From the NCBI RefSeq assembly GCF_026586795.1, contig NZ_JAPFGY010000006.1, positions 1 to 64,000 of the forward strand: a stretch of DNA of 64,000 nt, in the 5' to 3' direction. The stretch comes from Erythrobacter sp. WG. Its GTDB lineage: Bacteria > Pseudomonadota > Alphaproteobacteria > Sphingomonadales > Sphingomonadaceae. The translations under genes and the position numbers were made by a program. Shown in pieces: positions 1 to 8,240 of this stretch. Position 1 is the first letter of the stretch, and each line of letters opens with the position of its first letter. The notes under the pieces were generated by a model that saw only the letters and a list, made by a program, of their open reading frames with translations, was not told the origin of the DNA and did not search any database.

Positions 1-257
1 CCGCGGCGCTGCGCGATGCGCGCGCGCAGCGCGCTGCGGCAGTCCTGCGACAGGGCGCCCCGCTGCTCGGCGAGGCAGGTGCGAAGCCCCTCGCGGCCCG
101 CCGCGCCGCACAGCCTGACCAGCTCGGCCCGGCACGCCGGCGACAGGCGCTCGCCCCCCGGCCCCTCGCCGCCGCGCCCCTGCCGGGCGAGGATCGGCGC
201 GGTCAGCAGCGCGAGCGCGCCCACGGCGATCACGGTTCTGGCGGCGGTGATGGTCAT
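1..257 (-). CDS. Secreted Cys-rich repeat protein (partial, runs off the left edge)
   Basis: The first 85 codons of a leftward gene whose 3' end lies outside the window. The N-terminus is a signal peptide: a short basic start, a run of Ala/Leu/Val and an Ala-x-Ala-like end at about residue 24. The mature part has regularly spaced Cys residues in the pattern Cys-x7-Cys, then Cys-x8/9-Cys, resembling the short Cys-rich repeats seen in small exported proteobacterial proteins. The ATG at 257 follows a good purine-rich ribosome site (GGGAGGGC). The function is unknown. It diverges from purA. Confidence 0.6.
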   Translation of the reverse strand, partial: MTITAARTVIAVGALALLTAPILARQGRGGEGPGGERLSPACRAELVRLCGAAGREGLRTCLAEQRGALSQDCRSALRARIAQRR

Positions 258-407
258 GCGGATTGCCCTCCCTCGATCCTCGTCATTCTGCGCCCGCGAA
301 GCTTGCCGACAGGTGAATTGCCCCGCCGCCCCGCCAGCCCGCTTGCCCTCGCCAGCCCGAGCGCCTAGGCGCCTGCCCGGTTCGTCCGCTCGAATGCAAG
401 GAAGCAC

Positions 408-1697
<1,290 letters not shown>

Positions 1698-1709
1698 GGA
1701 GCGAGCGAT

Positions 1710-2393
1710 ATGCAGATCGCCTTCCTGCCCTTCGCCGACATGACCCAGCTCGACATGACCGGCCCCGCGCAGTTCCTCGCGCGGCTGCCGGGGGCGAGCG
1801 TGCATTATGTCGCGGGGAGCCTCGATCCGCTCCCGACCGACGCCGGGTTCTCCATCGTCCCCACCGCCACCTATGCCGACATCCCCGCGCCCGATATCGT
1901 CTGCGTACCGGGCGGGATCGGGGTTGCCTCAGTGATGAACGACGACGCGGCCATGGCCTGGCTGGCCCAGGCCGGCAGCACCGCCACCTGGGTCACCAGC
2001 GTGTGCACCGGGGCGCTGATCCTCGGCGCGGCGGGGCTGCTCAAGGGCTACCGGGCGACCACCCATTGGGCCTGGCACCACCACCTCGCGCGCTTCGGAG
2101 CCGAGCCGGTCCACGCCCGCACCGTGGTCGACCGCAACCGCGTGACCGGTGGCGGCGTCACCGCGGGAATCGATTTCGCGCTGACCCTGATCGCCGCGGT
2201 CGCGGGCGAGGACGTCGCCAGGGCGATCCAGCTCGGCTTCGAGTATGACCCCGCGCCGCCCTTCGACGCGGGCTCGCCCGAGAAAGCCGGGGCCGATCTG
2301 GTCGCGCGCTACGCCGCCGCCAGTGCCAAGCGCGCGCCGGGCCGCGAGGAGGAACTGATCGCGGCGGCCGAGCGGCTGGGCTTTGCCGGGTGA
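1710..2393 (+). CDS. DJ-1/PfpI family protein, isonitrile hydratase-like
   Basis: 227-residue protein of the class I glutamine amidotransferase-like/DJ-1 superfamily. The nucleophile elbow SVCTGALIL places the reactive cysteine at residue 99. An acidic residue at 15 (QLDMTGP) and the LLKGYRATTHW segment match the isonitrile hydratase (InhA) branch, whose members hydrate isocyanides to N-substituted formamides. The substrate here is unknown, because sequence alone does not separate InhA enzymes from other DJ-1 proteins. A ribosome site (AGGAGCGA) precedes the ATG, 12 bases after purA. Confidence 0.8.
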   Translation: MQIAFLPFADMTQLDMTGPAQFLARLPGASVHYVAGSLDPLPTDAGFSIVPTATYADIPAPDIVCVPGGIGVASVMNDDAAMAWLAQAGSTATWVTSVCTGALILGAAGLLKGYRATTHWAWHHHLARFGAEPVHARTVVDRNRVTGGGVTAGIDFALTLIAAVAGEDVARAIQLGFEYDPAPPFDAGSPEKAGADLVARYAAASAKRAPGREEELIAAAERLGFAG

Positions 2394-2467
2394 TCTCCCG
2401 GCGCCCGCGCGTCCCCCGCAGAGACACGGGGTCGCCGCTGCATTGATCGATTAACCCGGGCCGGCCT

Positions 2468-3037
2468 ATGCTCGCCCGCGTGAAGCCCCGCATCCTCCTC
2501 GCCTGCCTGCTGCTCGGCGCCTGCGCCGCGCCCGCGCCCGAGATCGCGCGCACGCCTGCGCCTGCACCCCCGCTGCTCGGCCGGGAGGCGGCCCGGATCA
2601 TGCCCGGCGCGCGCCCCGCCACCATCGACTATCTCATCGTCGACAAGTCCGAGCGGCTGATGGTTGCCTATGCCGGCGGCCAGCCGGTGCGCGCCTGGCG
2701 CGGCCTCCAGTTCGGCGACCAGCCGCAGGGCCACAAGCGCTTCGAGGGCGACGAGCGCACGCCCGAGGGGCGCTACACGATCGAGGGCCGCAATCCGCAG
2801 AGCGCCTATCACCTCAGCCTCAAGGTCAGCTACCCCAATGCCGAGGATCGCGCCTTCGCGAGGAGCCACGGCCGCTCGCCGGGGGGCAACATCTTCCTCC
2901 ACGGGCAGCCCAACGGCTGGCCCGCAGGCCGGGTGCCGGGCGACTGGACCGACGGCTGCATCGCGCTTGCCAACGCGGAAATCGAGGAGCTCTGGCGCCT
3001 CGTCCCTGATGGGACGGTGATCGAGATCAGGCCCTGA
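2468..3037 (+). CDS. L,D-transpeptidase lipoprotein (YkuD domain)
   Basis: 189-residue exported enzyme. The N-terminus is a lipoprotein signal with lipobox LGAC (Cys19). The remainder is a YkuD/ErfK domain with the catalytic signature: an upstream histidine in the FLHG segment and TDGCIAL with nucleophile Cys164. These enzymes make 3-3 peptidoglycan cross-links or attach proteins to peptidoglycan in the periplasm. A GTG at 2480 would give a shorter signal, but the ATG at 2468 gives a better n-region. It is the last host gene before the prophage, whose left end lies 46 bases past the stop. Confidence 0.85.
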   Translation: MLARVKPRILLACLLLGACAAPAPEIARTPAPAPPLLGREAARIMPGARPATIDYLIVDKSERLMVAYAGGQPVRAWRGLQFGDQPQGHKRFEGDERTPEGRYTIEGRNPQSAYHLSLKVSYPNAEDRAFARSHGRSPGGNIFLHGQPNGWPAGRVPGDWTDGCIALANAEIEELWRLVPDGTVIEIRP

Positions 3038-3060
3038 TCCTACCCGAACCGGGGCGGGGG

Positions 3061-3077
3061 ACCACCCGCAGGGTGGT
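3061..3077 (+). terminator. Hairpin after the L,D-transpeptidase gene
   Basis: A perfect 7-bp inverted repeat (ACCACCC / GGGTGGT) with a 3-base loop, 24 bases after the stop. There is no T-run, so it is either a weak terminator or a 3' stabiliser. It abuts the prophage target-site duplication. Confidence 0.45.
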
Positions 3078-3082
3078 GAGGC
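3078..3082. repeat. 5-bp target-site duplication, left copy
   Basis: GAGGC directly before the prophage's terminal TG. The same five bases follow the terminal CA at 41996-42000. Five-bp duplications are what Mu-family transposases leave. Confidence 0.85.
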
Positions 3083-3094
3083 TGTTAGATGACA

Positions 3095-3108
3095 CGAGGT
3101 TCTAGAGT
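3095..3108 (+). other. Transposase-binding site L1
   Basis: CGAGGTTCTAGAGT at bp 13-26 from the left terminus. It matches the right-end motif (CGAGCTTCTGGAGT) at 12 of 14 positions and at the identical distance from the terminus. In Mu, the MuA transposase binds such end sites to assemble the transpososome. Confidence 0.75.
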
Positions 3109-3210
3109 GGCGGCGAGCGGGATTTTCCGGGATTGCTCGGGGCTCCGCGGGGCAAAAGGCCCGGAAATCCGCCACTCTTGCTGCGGGGCTCCAAAAATTG
3201 GCGTTTGCGC

Positions 3211-3224
3211 GCTGTGTCTAGAGT
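3211..3224 (+). other. Probable transposase-binding site L2
   Basis: Contains the same 8-bp core TCTAGAGT as L1, at bp 129-142 from the left end; 9 of 14 positions match the end motif. Mu L2 lies at a similar distance. Confidence 0.5.
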
Positions 3225-3252
3225 CCCGGGCCATTTAGACGACGGATTGCCG

Positions 3253-3266
3253 CGATCGGCTGGAGT
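3253..3266 (+). other. Probable transposase-binding site L3
   Basis: CGATCGGCTGGAGT at bp 171-184; 11 of 14 positions fit the motif CGAG(G/C)TTCT(A/G)GAGT. The L1, wide gap, L2-L3 arrangement is the same as in Mu. Confidence 0.5.
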
Positions 3267-3271
3267 GGCCG

Positions 3272-3497
3272 TTTCTCAGAAGTGGGCCTCTGAAATCCGC
3301 AGAAGCCCTGAAATCCGCCGCTTTCGTGCTTCTCAGAGCCGTTTGAGCCTACCGCAAGATGCCTCTGAGGCATCGGCGAAGTGGGGCAGAAGTGGGCGCC
3401 GAGGACGAGCATATCGGCGAATGCGAAAAATGCCCGCTTTGCGCGATTTTCGCCCGATGGCGCACTGATCAGCTAGATGGTGAACTGGGCGGGAATC
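3272..3497. other. Gene-free left-end DNA of the prophage
   Basis: No credible gene. It contains two copies of CAGAAGTGGGC (3277-3287, 3387-3397) and two of TGAAATCCGC (3291-3300, 3309-3318). A third GAAATCCGC lies at 3164-3172. These may be protein-binding sites of the end region or of the transposition complex; this is a guess. The open frames here have codon use unlike the real genes. Confidence 0.4.
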
Positions 3498-3953
3498 TTA
3501 GTCGAAGTCGAACGACCAGGTCCAGTTGCAGGGACACCATTCGCGGTTGCAGCCTGGGAGCGGGAGGGACCATTTGCCGGAGAGGTTGACCTTGGCACCA
3601 TCGCGCTCGCTCGCTTGGCTGCATACACAGCCTCGCGGCGCCCAAAACATCAGGCCGGTTGCGCCGTGTATCTCCTTCAGATCGAACTCCTCACGCCTCA
3701 GGTTGAAGTGAGCGCGATTGGTGGTCGCCTTCTGAGCATGATCTGGATCAGCCGCCCCTTTGTCGCTCAGCAGCGGCCCGATATCTGAAGAGCGGAACAT
3801 CGTCGAGGACAGGCCGCGCGGCCACTGCTCGCGATACATCTCGAGCAGCTGGTCGAGCGCATCCATGCGGAAGTAGCCGAGCGACCTGATCGCCTCTGCA
3901 AGGTGCAACCTGAAGCGATCAGGCATCTGACCATGGATGATGAAGCTTGCCAT
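3498..3953 (-). CDS. Hypothetical protein of the prophage immunity operon
   Basis: 151-residue protein of unknown function, the last gene of the leftward operon headed by the repressor. The N-terminal half is helical and charged. The C-terminus is rich in Cys and Trp (a CVC motif, then a Cys-x5-Cys-x-Cys pattern) and may bind metal. The start is the ATG at 3953, which overlaps the upstream stop as TGATG; a TTG one codon earlier is the alternative. GC content is clearly lower than in the structural genes. Its position suggests a lysogenic-conversion or immunity role, but no family is recognised. Confidence 0.55.
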   Translation of the reverse strand: MASFIIHGQMPDRFRLHLAEAIRSLGYFRMDALDQLLEMYREQWPRGLSSTMFRSSDIGPLLSDKGAADPDHAQKATTNRAHFNLRREEFDLKEIHGATGLMFWAPRGCVCSQASERDGAKVNLSGKWSLPLPGCNREWCPCNWTWSFDFD

Positions 3954-4267
3954 CAAGTACCGAGGATCAGTTCCAGCGCCTCCACCTGCGCATCGACAGC
4001 GGCGCGCTTGCCGCAGCGTGTCTCGAGGTCGAACAGGGTCTGCCCGGCTTCCATAACTGCAGTATCGGTCTTCTCAGCTATGAACCTGTCGAACTCGGGC
4101 CGATCCACCGCATTCTTTAGCTGCTGGTCTGCCAGGGAACCCTGGGCGAAAGCCAGATAGTCAGCTTTCAGGCTCCGGCAGACCCGCCATTCGTTGGCGA
4201 AATAGCCGGCTGTTCCGACGGCGAGGACGCTGGCAACGCCAGCGGCGATGATCCCAGGCTTGGCCAC
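3953..4267 (-). CDS. Small exported or membrane-anchored protein of the immunity operon
   Basis: 104 residues starting with GTG at 4267, five bases after the repressor stop. Residues 4-25 form one hydrophobic segment (signal anchor or signal peptide). The rest is soluble and helical with one Cys pair. It is expressed with the repressor in the lysogen. Genes in this position often act in superinfection exclusion, but nothing in this sequence proves it. No family is recognised. Confidence 0.55.
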   Translation of the reverse strand: MAKPGIIAAGVASVLAVGTAGYFANEWRVCRSLKADYLAFAQGSLADQQLKNAVDRPEFDRFIAEKTDTAVMEAGQTLFDLETRCGKRAAVDAQVEALELILGT

Positions 4268-4271
4268 GACC

Positions 4272-4955
4272 TCAGAGCCTCCGTACGACCGCGATCACAC
4301 GCCCTATCACGTGCAGCTCGCCATCGACAGCGGTCTGCGGCCGCACCAACTGGTTGTCGCTGTGGAGTTCGACGACGCCACTGGGCAGCTGACGAAGGCG
4401 TTTGATCATGCCGATCTCGCCATGCGTGACGGCCCAGATCCCGTCATCCATGCGCGGCGTATTCTGTGATCGATCGATCAGCACGATCTCGCCCGAACGG
4501 ATCGTCGGCTCCATGCTGTCGCCGTCGCCGATTGCCCAGAACAGGTGTTTGGGGGAAGTGCTGGTGATCGAGCGCAGCCATTCGCGCGAGAACGGGCGGC
4601 GCTCGACCTCGATAGGCCCATCGGCGAAGGTTCCGCCCATGCCATAGCGAAGGTCGATCTGGTCGAGCTCGACCGTGTCGCCGTTACTGGCGCGGTTCTC
4701 GAGCATGTACTCGGGGTGCTTGAAGGGCTGCTGCTTTTCAGCCGCCCTGGGCAGCGGCCAGCCCGCGAAATCGGGATAGGCGGCGCGCAGTTTCTCGACC
4801 GTGCTGAGGCTCAGCCTCGTGGTCGCGGTGCCGTTGAAATGGCGGTTGATCGTCGAAGCGGCCAGGCCGGCTGCGCGTGCCACTTCGGCCGATGTCTTAC
4901 CCGAGAAGCGCACCAGCGCCCGGATCAGCTCGGCGTCCTGATCGAGTCCCTCCAT
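4272..4955 (-). CDS. Phage repressor, HTH plus S24 (LexA/CI-type) self-cleaving domain
   Basis: 227-residue repressor expected to hold the prophage silent. Residues 8-60 form a helix-turn-helix (AEVARAAGLAASTINRHF). Residues 130-225 form an S24 peptidase domain with the Ser/Lys dyad: Ser147 in GDGDSMEPTI and Lys185 in MIKRLRQL. RecA-stimulated self-cleavage of such repressors links induction to DNA damage. This differs from the Mu c repressor, which has no S24 domain. The gene reads left from the AT-rich operator region, back to back with the Cro/Ner-like gene. The exact cleavage site (near residues 105-110) is unclear. Confidence 0.88.
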   Translation of the reverse strand: MEGLDQDAELIRALVRFSGKTSAEVARAAGLAASTINRHFNGTATTRLSLSTVEKLRAAYPDFAGWPLPRAAEKQQPFKHPEYMLENRASNGDTVELDQIDLRYGMGGTFADGPIEVERRPFSREWLRSITSTSPKHLFWAIGDGDSMEPTIRSGEIVLIDRSQNTPRMDDGIWAVTHGEIGMIKRLRQLPSGVVELHSDNQLVRPQTAVDGELHVIGRVIAVVRRL

Positions 4956-5043
4956 GTGCAGGCGCTACCAAACCGCCGTTAGCAATCTAAATTGCAAAAA
5001 TGCTATTGCGGGCGCGCATTATTGCTAATAATGCTATGCGCCT
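4956..5043. promoter_or_regulatory. Divergent operator/promoter region of the prophage switch
   Basis: An 88-bp AT-rich island in GC-rich DNA, between the repressor and the early operon. It contains repeated half-sites: TAGCAAT (4980-4986), ATTGCAA (4991-4997), ATGCTATTGC (5000-5009), ATTGCTA (5021-5027) and ATGCTAT (5031-5037). These look like operator repeats for the repressor and the HTH protein. A possible rightward promoter is TTGCGG (5006) with a TAATAA-like -10 near 5026-5031. The -35/-10 call is tentative. Confidence 0.6.
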
Positions 5044-5292
5044 ATGGACCAGCAATCTGTCATCGCGGACATCGAGCGGCGCGCCAAAGCAGCCCGCGTC
5101 CCCCTCGCGCGCCTCTGCCGCCAGGCGGGCATCCATCCAGTCACCTTCTTCAAGTGGAGAAAGGGGCCGAAGAACCCCGATCCGGTCGGTGCGAACTTTC
5201 ATTCGATCGAGGCGCTCTACCGTGAGCTCGACAAGATCGATGCCGAGGACGCGAAGCGTCTGGCTGGCCGCGGGAAGGCGGTGGCGGCATGA
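5044..5292 (+). CDS. Cro/Ner-like DNA-binding protein
   Basis: 82 residues, the first gene of the rightward early operon. It has a helix-turn-helix (IERRAKAARVPLARLCRQAG, then HPVTFFKWRKG), so it probably acts as the lytic-side regulator opposing the S24 repressor, as Ner does in Mu or Cro in lambda. The ATG lies at the edge of the AT-rich operator region and the leader is very short. The stop overlaps the next start as ATGA. Confidence 0.7.
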   Translation: MDQQSVIADIERRAKAARVPLARLCRQAGIHPVTFFKWRKGPKNPDPVGANFHSIEALYRELDKIDAEDAKRLAGRGKAVAA

Positions 5293-5705
5293 GCCTGCTC
5301 GAGCTGACCGATATCGGCTTCGCCGATCGCGCGCTGATCCGGCCGCTTGTGCGGCGGATCGCGCTGAAGAGTGCGATCGCGGACGTTCGCACATCAATCG
5401 AGGCACTTGCGGACCTCCTCCACGAGGAGCGCGAGCCGCTGTGCAGCGACGATGCGGCCCTGCGCGAGCAGGGCGTCCCCCTGCCCTGCGGCGATGAGCA
5501 GTGCGGCCTCTGTGGCGGCGCGATCGGTCTGCGCGAAAGCCACGCATTGCGCGAGCACGAGCTGCTGGAGGGCGTAGACCTGGTCGCGCAACTGATCGAG
5601 CGAATTGAGATCGGCGTGAGGCATGGGCTGTTCTCCTCTGCTAGTGACGCCGAGGCTAGCCGGGCTGCGGCCCCAGCGCATCGTCTAAGTCGAGGCGCGA
5701 AATGA
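5289..5705 (+). CDS. Uncertain early-operon ORF (conflicts with an antisense gene)
   Basis: A 138-codon frame with an ATGA overlap to the HTH gene on one side and to the ParB-like gene on the other, as expected of an operon member. The first ~100 codons have GC-rich third positions. The last ~27 codons use codons that are rare here (TCT, AGT, CTA, CGA) and look non-coding. Most of the frame lies opposite the leftward ORF 5394-5624, which has a better ribosome site. Either this gene is real only in part, or it fills the gap by chance. No family is recognised. Confidence 0.4.
   Translation: MSLLELTDIGFADRALIRPLVRRIALKSAIADVRTSIEALADLLHEEREPLCSDDAALREQGVPLPCGDEQCGLCGGAIGLRESHALREHELLEGVDLVAQLIERIEIGVRHGLFSSASDAEASRAAAPAHRLSRGAK
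5394..5624 (-). CDS. Small helical protein, antisense to the early operon
   Basis: 76 residues starting at the ATG at 5624, preceded on the minus strand by a strong ribosome site (AGAGGAG, 8 bases upstream). The sequence is an amphipathic helix bundle with even composition and normal codon use. It would be transcribed against the early operon, so it could be a lysogenic gene or a chance frame. The function is unknown. Only one of this and the opposite frame is likely to be the main gene. Confidence 0.45.
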   Translation of the reverse strand: MPHADLNSLDQLRDQVYALQQLVLAQCVAFAQTDRAATEAALLIAAGQGDALLAQGRIVAAQRLALLVEEVRKCLD

Positions 5706-6709
5706 GCGGTCGGGCGACGAAGCGTCCGATGCTGGCGCAGGCGCAGCTGCTCGAGCTGGCGCCGGAGCATGTGCTGATCCCCGAGCGGATCGGCTTCCTC
5801 CACGAGGACAAGGCAGCGGCGCTCGGCCGGCTGATGGCGGTCGATGGCCAGCGGGATCCGATCAAGGTCACGCGCAACCTGCCGTCTAAGCTCATCCAGG
5901 ACGTGCTCGCCGAGGGCAAGCAGCCGTGGAAGCTGGTTACCGGCATGCACCGGCTCACCGGCGCGATGATGGAGGGCATCACCGTCTTCGCGATCGAGGT
6001 CAGCGGCAAGGCCGAGGACCTCGCGGATCTCGAGGCGTCCGAGAACCTGCACCGCCGCCCGCTCGGCCCGATCGAGCGCGCCAAGTTCACGGCCGCGCTG
6101 GTGACGGCCGCGCAGGAGCGGATCGCGCGCGAGCATGGGAACCTCTCGCAGCACCAGCTGGCGATCAAGGCCCGCTGGGACCGGGTCAAGCATGGTGAGG
6201 AAGCTGCTGAGCAGGCGCTCCAGCAAGAGACGATCGATACGGCGGACACGATGTCCGCCGTATATGGCTGGCAGGAATCGGTGGCCGACGCGCTTGGCCT
6301 CGACCAGCGGACGATCCGCCGTGATCTGACCCTTTATCGTCTCATCATCCAGCCTTTCCCCGATCTTGCCGAGGCGCTCGCGAAGCACCCGGTGGTGGGG
6401 GAGAACGGCAGCCAGCTGAAGGCGATCGCGCAGGTGAAGGACGAGGGTGTTCGCCTGAAAGTGATCGAGGCGCTTCTCGCCGACCATGAGATCGGCGTCG
6501 AGGATGCCAAGATTGCGGCGGGGCTCGAGGGCTTTCGCCCCGATGCCACCCCGGTTGCCCACCAGAAGCACATGGATGCGGTGACGAACAACTGGAAGCG
6601 CCTCTCGGTGCCCCAGCAGCGGCAGTTCCTGCCCAAGTTCGTTGCCCTGCTGACCCCAGAGATGAAGCGGACGCTGCGCGACCAGCTGATCGAGGAGCTT
6701 GGCGAGTGA
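5702..6709 (+). CDS. ParB-like nuclease-domain protein
   Basis: 335 residues. Residues 15-130 are a ParB/Srx-type domain: DGQRDPIKV, the CTP-motif equivalent TGMHRLTGAM, and the box ASENLHRRPLGPIERA. A helical HTH-like middle follows (LSQHQLAIKARWDRV; ADALGLDQRTIRRDL). ParB-family proteins bind DNA and may clamp on it using CTP. In phages such domains also occur in regulators. There is no ParA partner, so plasmid-style partition is unlikely. It starts within an ATGA overlap and ends overlapping the methyltransferase gene. A role in early regulation or in organising transposing DNA is inferred. Confidence 0.75.
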   Translation: MSGRATKRPMLAQAQLLELAPEHVLIPERIGFLHEDKAAALGRLMAVDGQRDPIKVTRNLPSKLIQDVLAEGKQPWKLVTGMHRLTGAMMEGITVFAIEVSGKAEDLADLEASENLHRRPLGPIERAKFTAALVTAAQERIAREHGNLSQHQLAIKARWDRVKHGEEAAEQALQQETIDTADTMSAVYGWQESVADALGLDQRTIRRDLTLYRLIIQPFPDLAEALAKHPVVGENGSQLKAIAQVKDEGVRLKVIEALLADHEIGVEDAKIAAGLEGFRPDATPVAHQKHMDAVTNNWKRLSVPQQRQFLPKFVALLTPEMKRTLRDQLIEELGE

Positions 6710-7395
6710 GGGGCGAAATCTCCACCGGCCGGCACGCGAAGCGCCACCCGCTCGACTGGTATGTCGACGAGCACTGGTGCGCCGAGCAACTCGCGCTCGC
6801 GCTCGACGATTTCGCGCTCGAGCGCGCCGAAGGGCTGGCGATCTGGGACCCTTGCTGCGGCATGGGCAACACGCTGCTGCCGGCGTTCTGGCGTATGGTG
6901 CCGGTGATCGGCTCCGACCTCGTCGACAACCTCGCCAAAGGCAACTTCCTGCCCGGCGATGGCGGCGCGTTCTACTTCGAGACCCGCGATTTTCTCGAGA
7001 CGGAGACCGCGCCGGTCGCCTGCAGCTTCGTCTTCAACCCGCCTTACAGCTACCGCAAAGGCATCCTGGAGGCGTTCGTGCGCCGCGCGCTGGCGCTCAC
7101 CTCGCGCCGCGTCTGCATACTCGTACCGAGCAAGTGGCTCGCCTCGCAGGCCCGCTTCCAGCTCTTCACCGAACACCCCCCGCAGGCGGTGCTGCACCTC
7201 TGCCAGCGCCCCTCGATGCCGCCGGGCGACCGCATCGCCGCGATGGGCAAGCGCGCCTTCTCGGGCGGGATGGTCGATTACTGCTGGATCGTCTGGGATG
7301 TGAAGCGCCCGACGAAGCCCGGCCAGACGCGCACGATCTGGCTGCCGCCGCTCCACCGCAATGCGGAAATCCTGTCGCTCGAGGAGGCCCTCTGA
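6706..7395 (+). CDS. DNA adenine methyltransferase-like protein
   Basis: 229 residues with GTG start overlapping the ParB-like stop. It has the class I methyltransferase SAM-binding motif WDPCCGMGNTLLPA (residues ~47-60) and the amino-methyltransferase catalytic motif NPPY (~residue 109, FNPPYSYRKG), which points to N6-adenine methylation. No target-recognition domain is obvious, so specificity is unknown. No restriction enzyme is nearby, so self-modification against host restriction is the likely role. A second, unrelated Dam-type methylase is encoded near the right end. Confidence 0.75.
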   Translation: MRGEISTGRHAKRHPLDWYVDEHWCAEQLALALDDFALERAEGLAIWDPCCGMGNTLLPAFWRMVPVIGSDLVDNLAKGNFLPGDGGAFYFETRDFLETETAPVACSFVFNPPYSYRKGILEAFVRRALALTSRRVCILVPSKWLASQARFQLFTEHPPQAVLHLCQRPSMPPGDRIAAMGKRAFSGGMVDYCWIVWDVKRPTKPGQTRTIWLPPLHRNAEILSLEEAL

Positions 7396-7547
7396 TGTGG
7401 GACGATGATGGCGAGCCCGATCCGCGGGGCAGCTTCCTTGAGATCGCCGCAGCGCTGGCACTGGCGGCGCTGGTCGCGCCGGGCCTGATCTGGTGGGCGG
7501 CGACGATCATCACGATCATGCGCGATGCCTGGGAGGCGTTCCGGTGA
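7395..7547 (+). CDS. Small single-pass membrane protein
   Basis: 50 residues: an acidic N-terminus (DDDGEPD), one transmembrane helix of about 28 residues (Ala/Leu-rich, with a Trp pair) and a short basic tail. ATG at 7395 overlaps the upstream stop (TGATG). The stop overlaps the next GTG. The function is unknown. Confidence 0.6.
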   Translation: MWDDDGEPDPRGSFLEIAAALALAALVAPGLIWWAATIITIMRDAWEAFR

Positions 7548-7690
7548 AGCCGCGGCTCCCCACCGAGGAAGCGATCGCGCGCGAGATGCGCGAGGCCGGG
7601 CTCGACCGGTTCCCTGCGATCCGCCGCATCCAGCAGCGCGAGCAGCTGCGCGCCCAGCTGGGCCAGAGAACAAGGGGCGCGGTGCGATGA
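7544..7690 (+). CDS. Small charged hypothetical protein
   Basis: 48 residues, GTG start in a GTGA overlap with the membrane protein and a stop overlapping the next ATG. It is a single predicted helix rich in Arg and Glu. No family is recognised. Its reality rests on the unbroken overlap chain and on codon use like its neighbours. Confidence 0.5.
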   Translation: MKPRLPTEEAIAREMREAGLDRFPAIRRIQQREQLRAQLGQRTRGAVR

Positions 7691-7968
7691 GCGCATTCCC
7701 GCAGCAGAAGGACGATGCCCTTCGTTTCATTACTGGCTTTGAGCTGAAGCACGGGCGCGCGCCCTCGATCGCCGACTTGGCGGATGGGCAGTTCGCCGGG
7801 AGCGAAGCGGAAGCCGAGTATGTGGTCCGCTCGCTTGTCGCCGAAGGTCGCGTCCGGCGCGGCATCATGCGCAACCGCAAGCTGCAGGCGTTGCAACCCA
7901 TCGCGATCCCGCGGGCGCCCGATGGCGAGCCGCTTCACTTCGTCAGGGTGGAGGGCACCGCGGCATGA
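7687..7968 (+). CDS. LexA-type winged-helix protein A
   Basis: 93 residues resembling the N-terminal DNA-binding domain of LexA (QQKDDALRFITGFELKHGRAPSIADLA), followed by a short tail ending in PIAIPRAPDGEPLHFVRV. There is no S24 peptidase domain. It is a clear paralogue of the next gene, sharing both the fold and the tail. Probably a transcription regulator of the early operon, or an anti-repressor that competes for operators; this is inferred from the domain alone. ATG in an ATGA overlap. Confidence 0.65.
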   Translation: MSAFPQQKDDALRFITGFELKHGRAPSIADLADGQFAGSEAEAEYVVRSLVAEGRVRRGIMRNRKLQALQPIAIPRAPDGEPLHFVRVEGTAA

Positions 7969-8240
7969 TGACCCTCACGCCCCGCCAGCAGGACGCGCTG
8001 CGCTTCATCGCCGGCTATCGCGAGATGAACGGCATCGCGCCCGCGCTGCGCGAGATCGCCACCGCGATCGGCACCACGATCTTCACGGCTGACTGGCTGG
8101 TCCGCTCGCTCGAGGAGCGCGGTGCGATCGCCCGCGACGACACCCGCAAGCGCGGGATCACCGTGCTGGAGCCGATCGCGATTCCCCGCGCTCCGGACGG
8201 CGCGCCGCTGCACTTCATCCGCATCGGGGAGCGCGTCTGA
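7965..8240 (+). CDS. LexA-type winged-helix protein B
   Basis: 91 residues: a LexA-like winged helix (TPRQQDALRFIAGYREMNGI, then APALREIATAIG) plus the tail PIAIPRAPDGAPLHFIRI, almost the same as protein A. The tandem pair most likely arose by duplication and then diverged in the recognition helix. The function is inferred to be DNA binding, with target unknown. It starts at ATGATG overlapping the previous stop and ends in a TGATG overlap with the next gene. Confidence 0.68.
   Translation: MMTLTPRQQDALRFIAGYREMNGIAPALREIATAIGTTIFTADWLVRSLEERGAIARDDTRKRGITVLEPIAIPRAPDGAPLHFIRIGERV

Noticed and set aside
3133..3468. 111-codon plus-strand frame in the prophage left end
   Set aside because: Covers the transposase-binding sites, has no ribosome site, and its codon use does not fit.
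5150..6571. 473-codon minus-strand frame over the ParB-like gene
   Set aside because: Mirror frame with biased composition; the ParB-like protein on the plus strand has recognisable motifs and operon overlaps.
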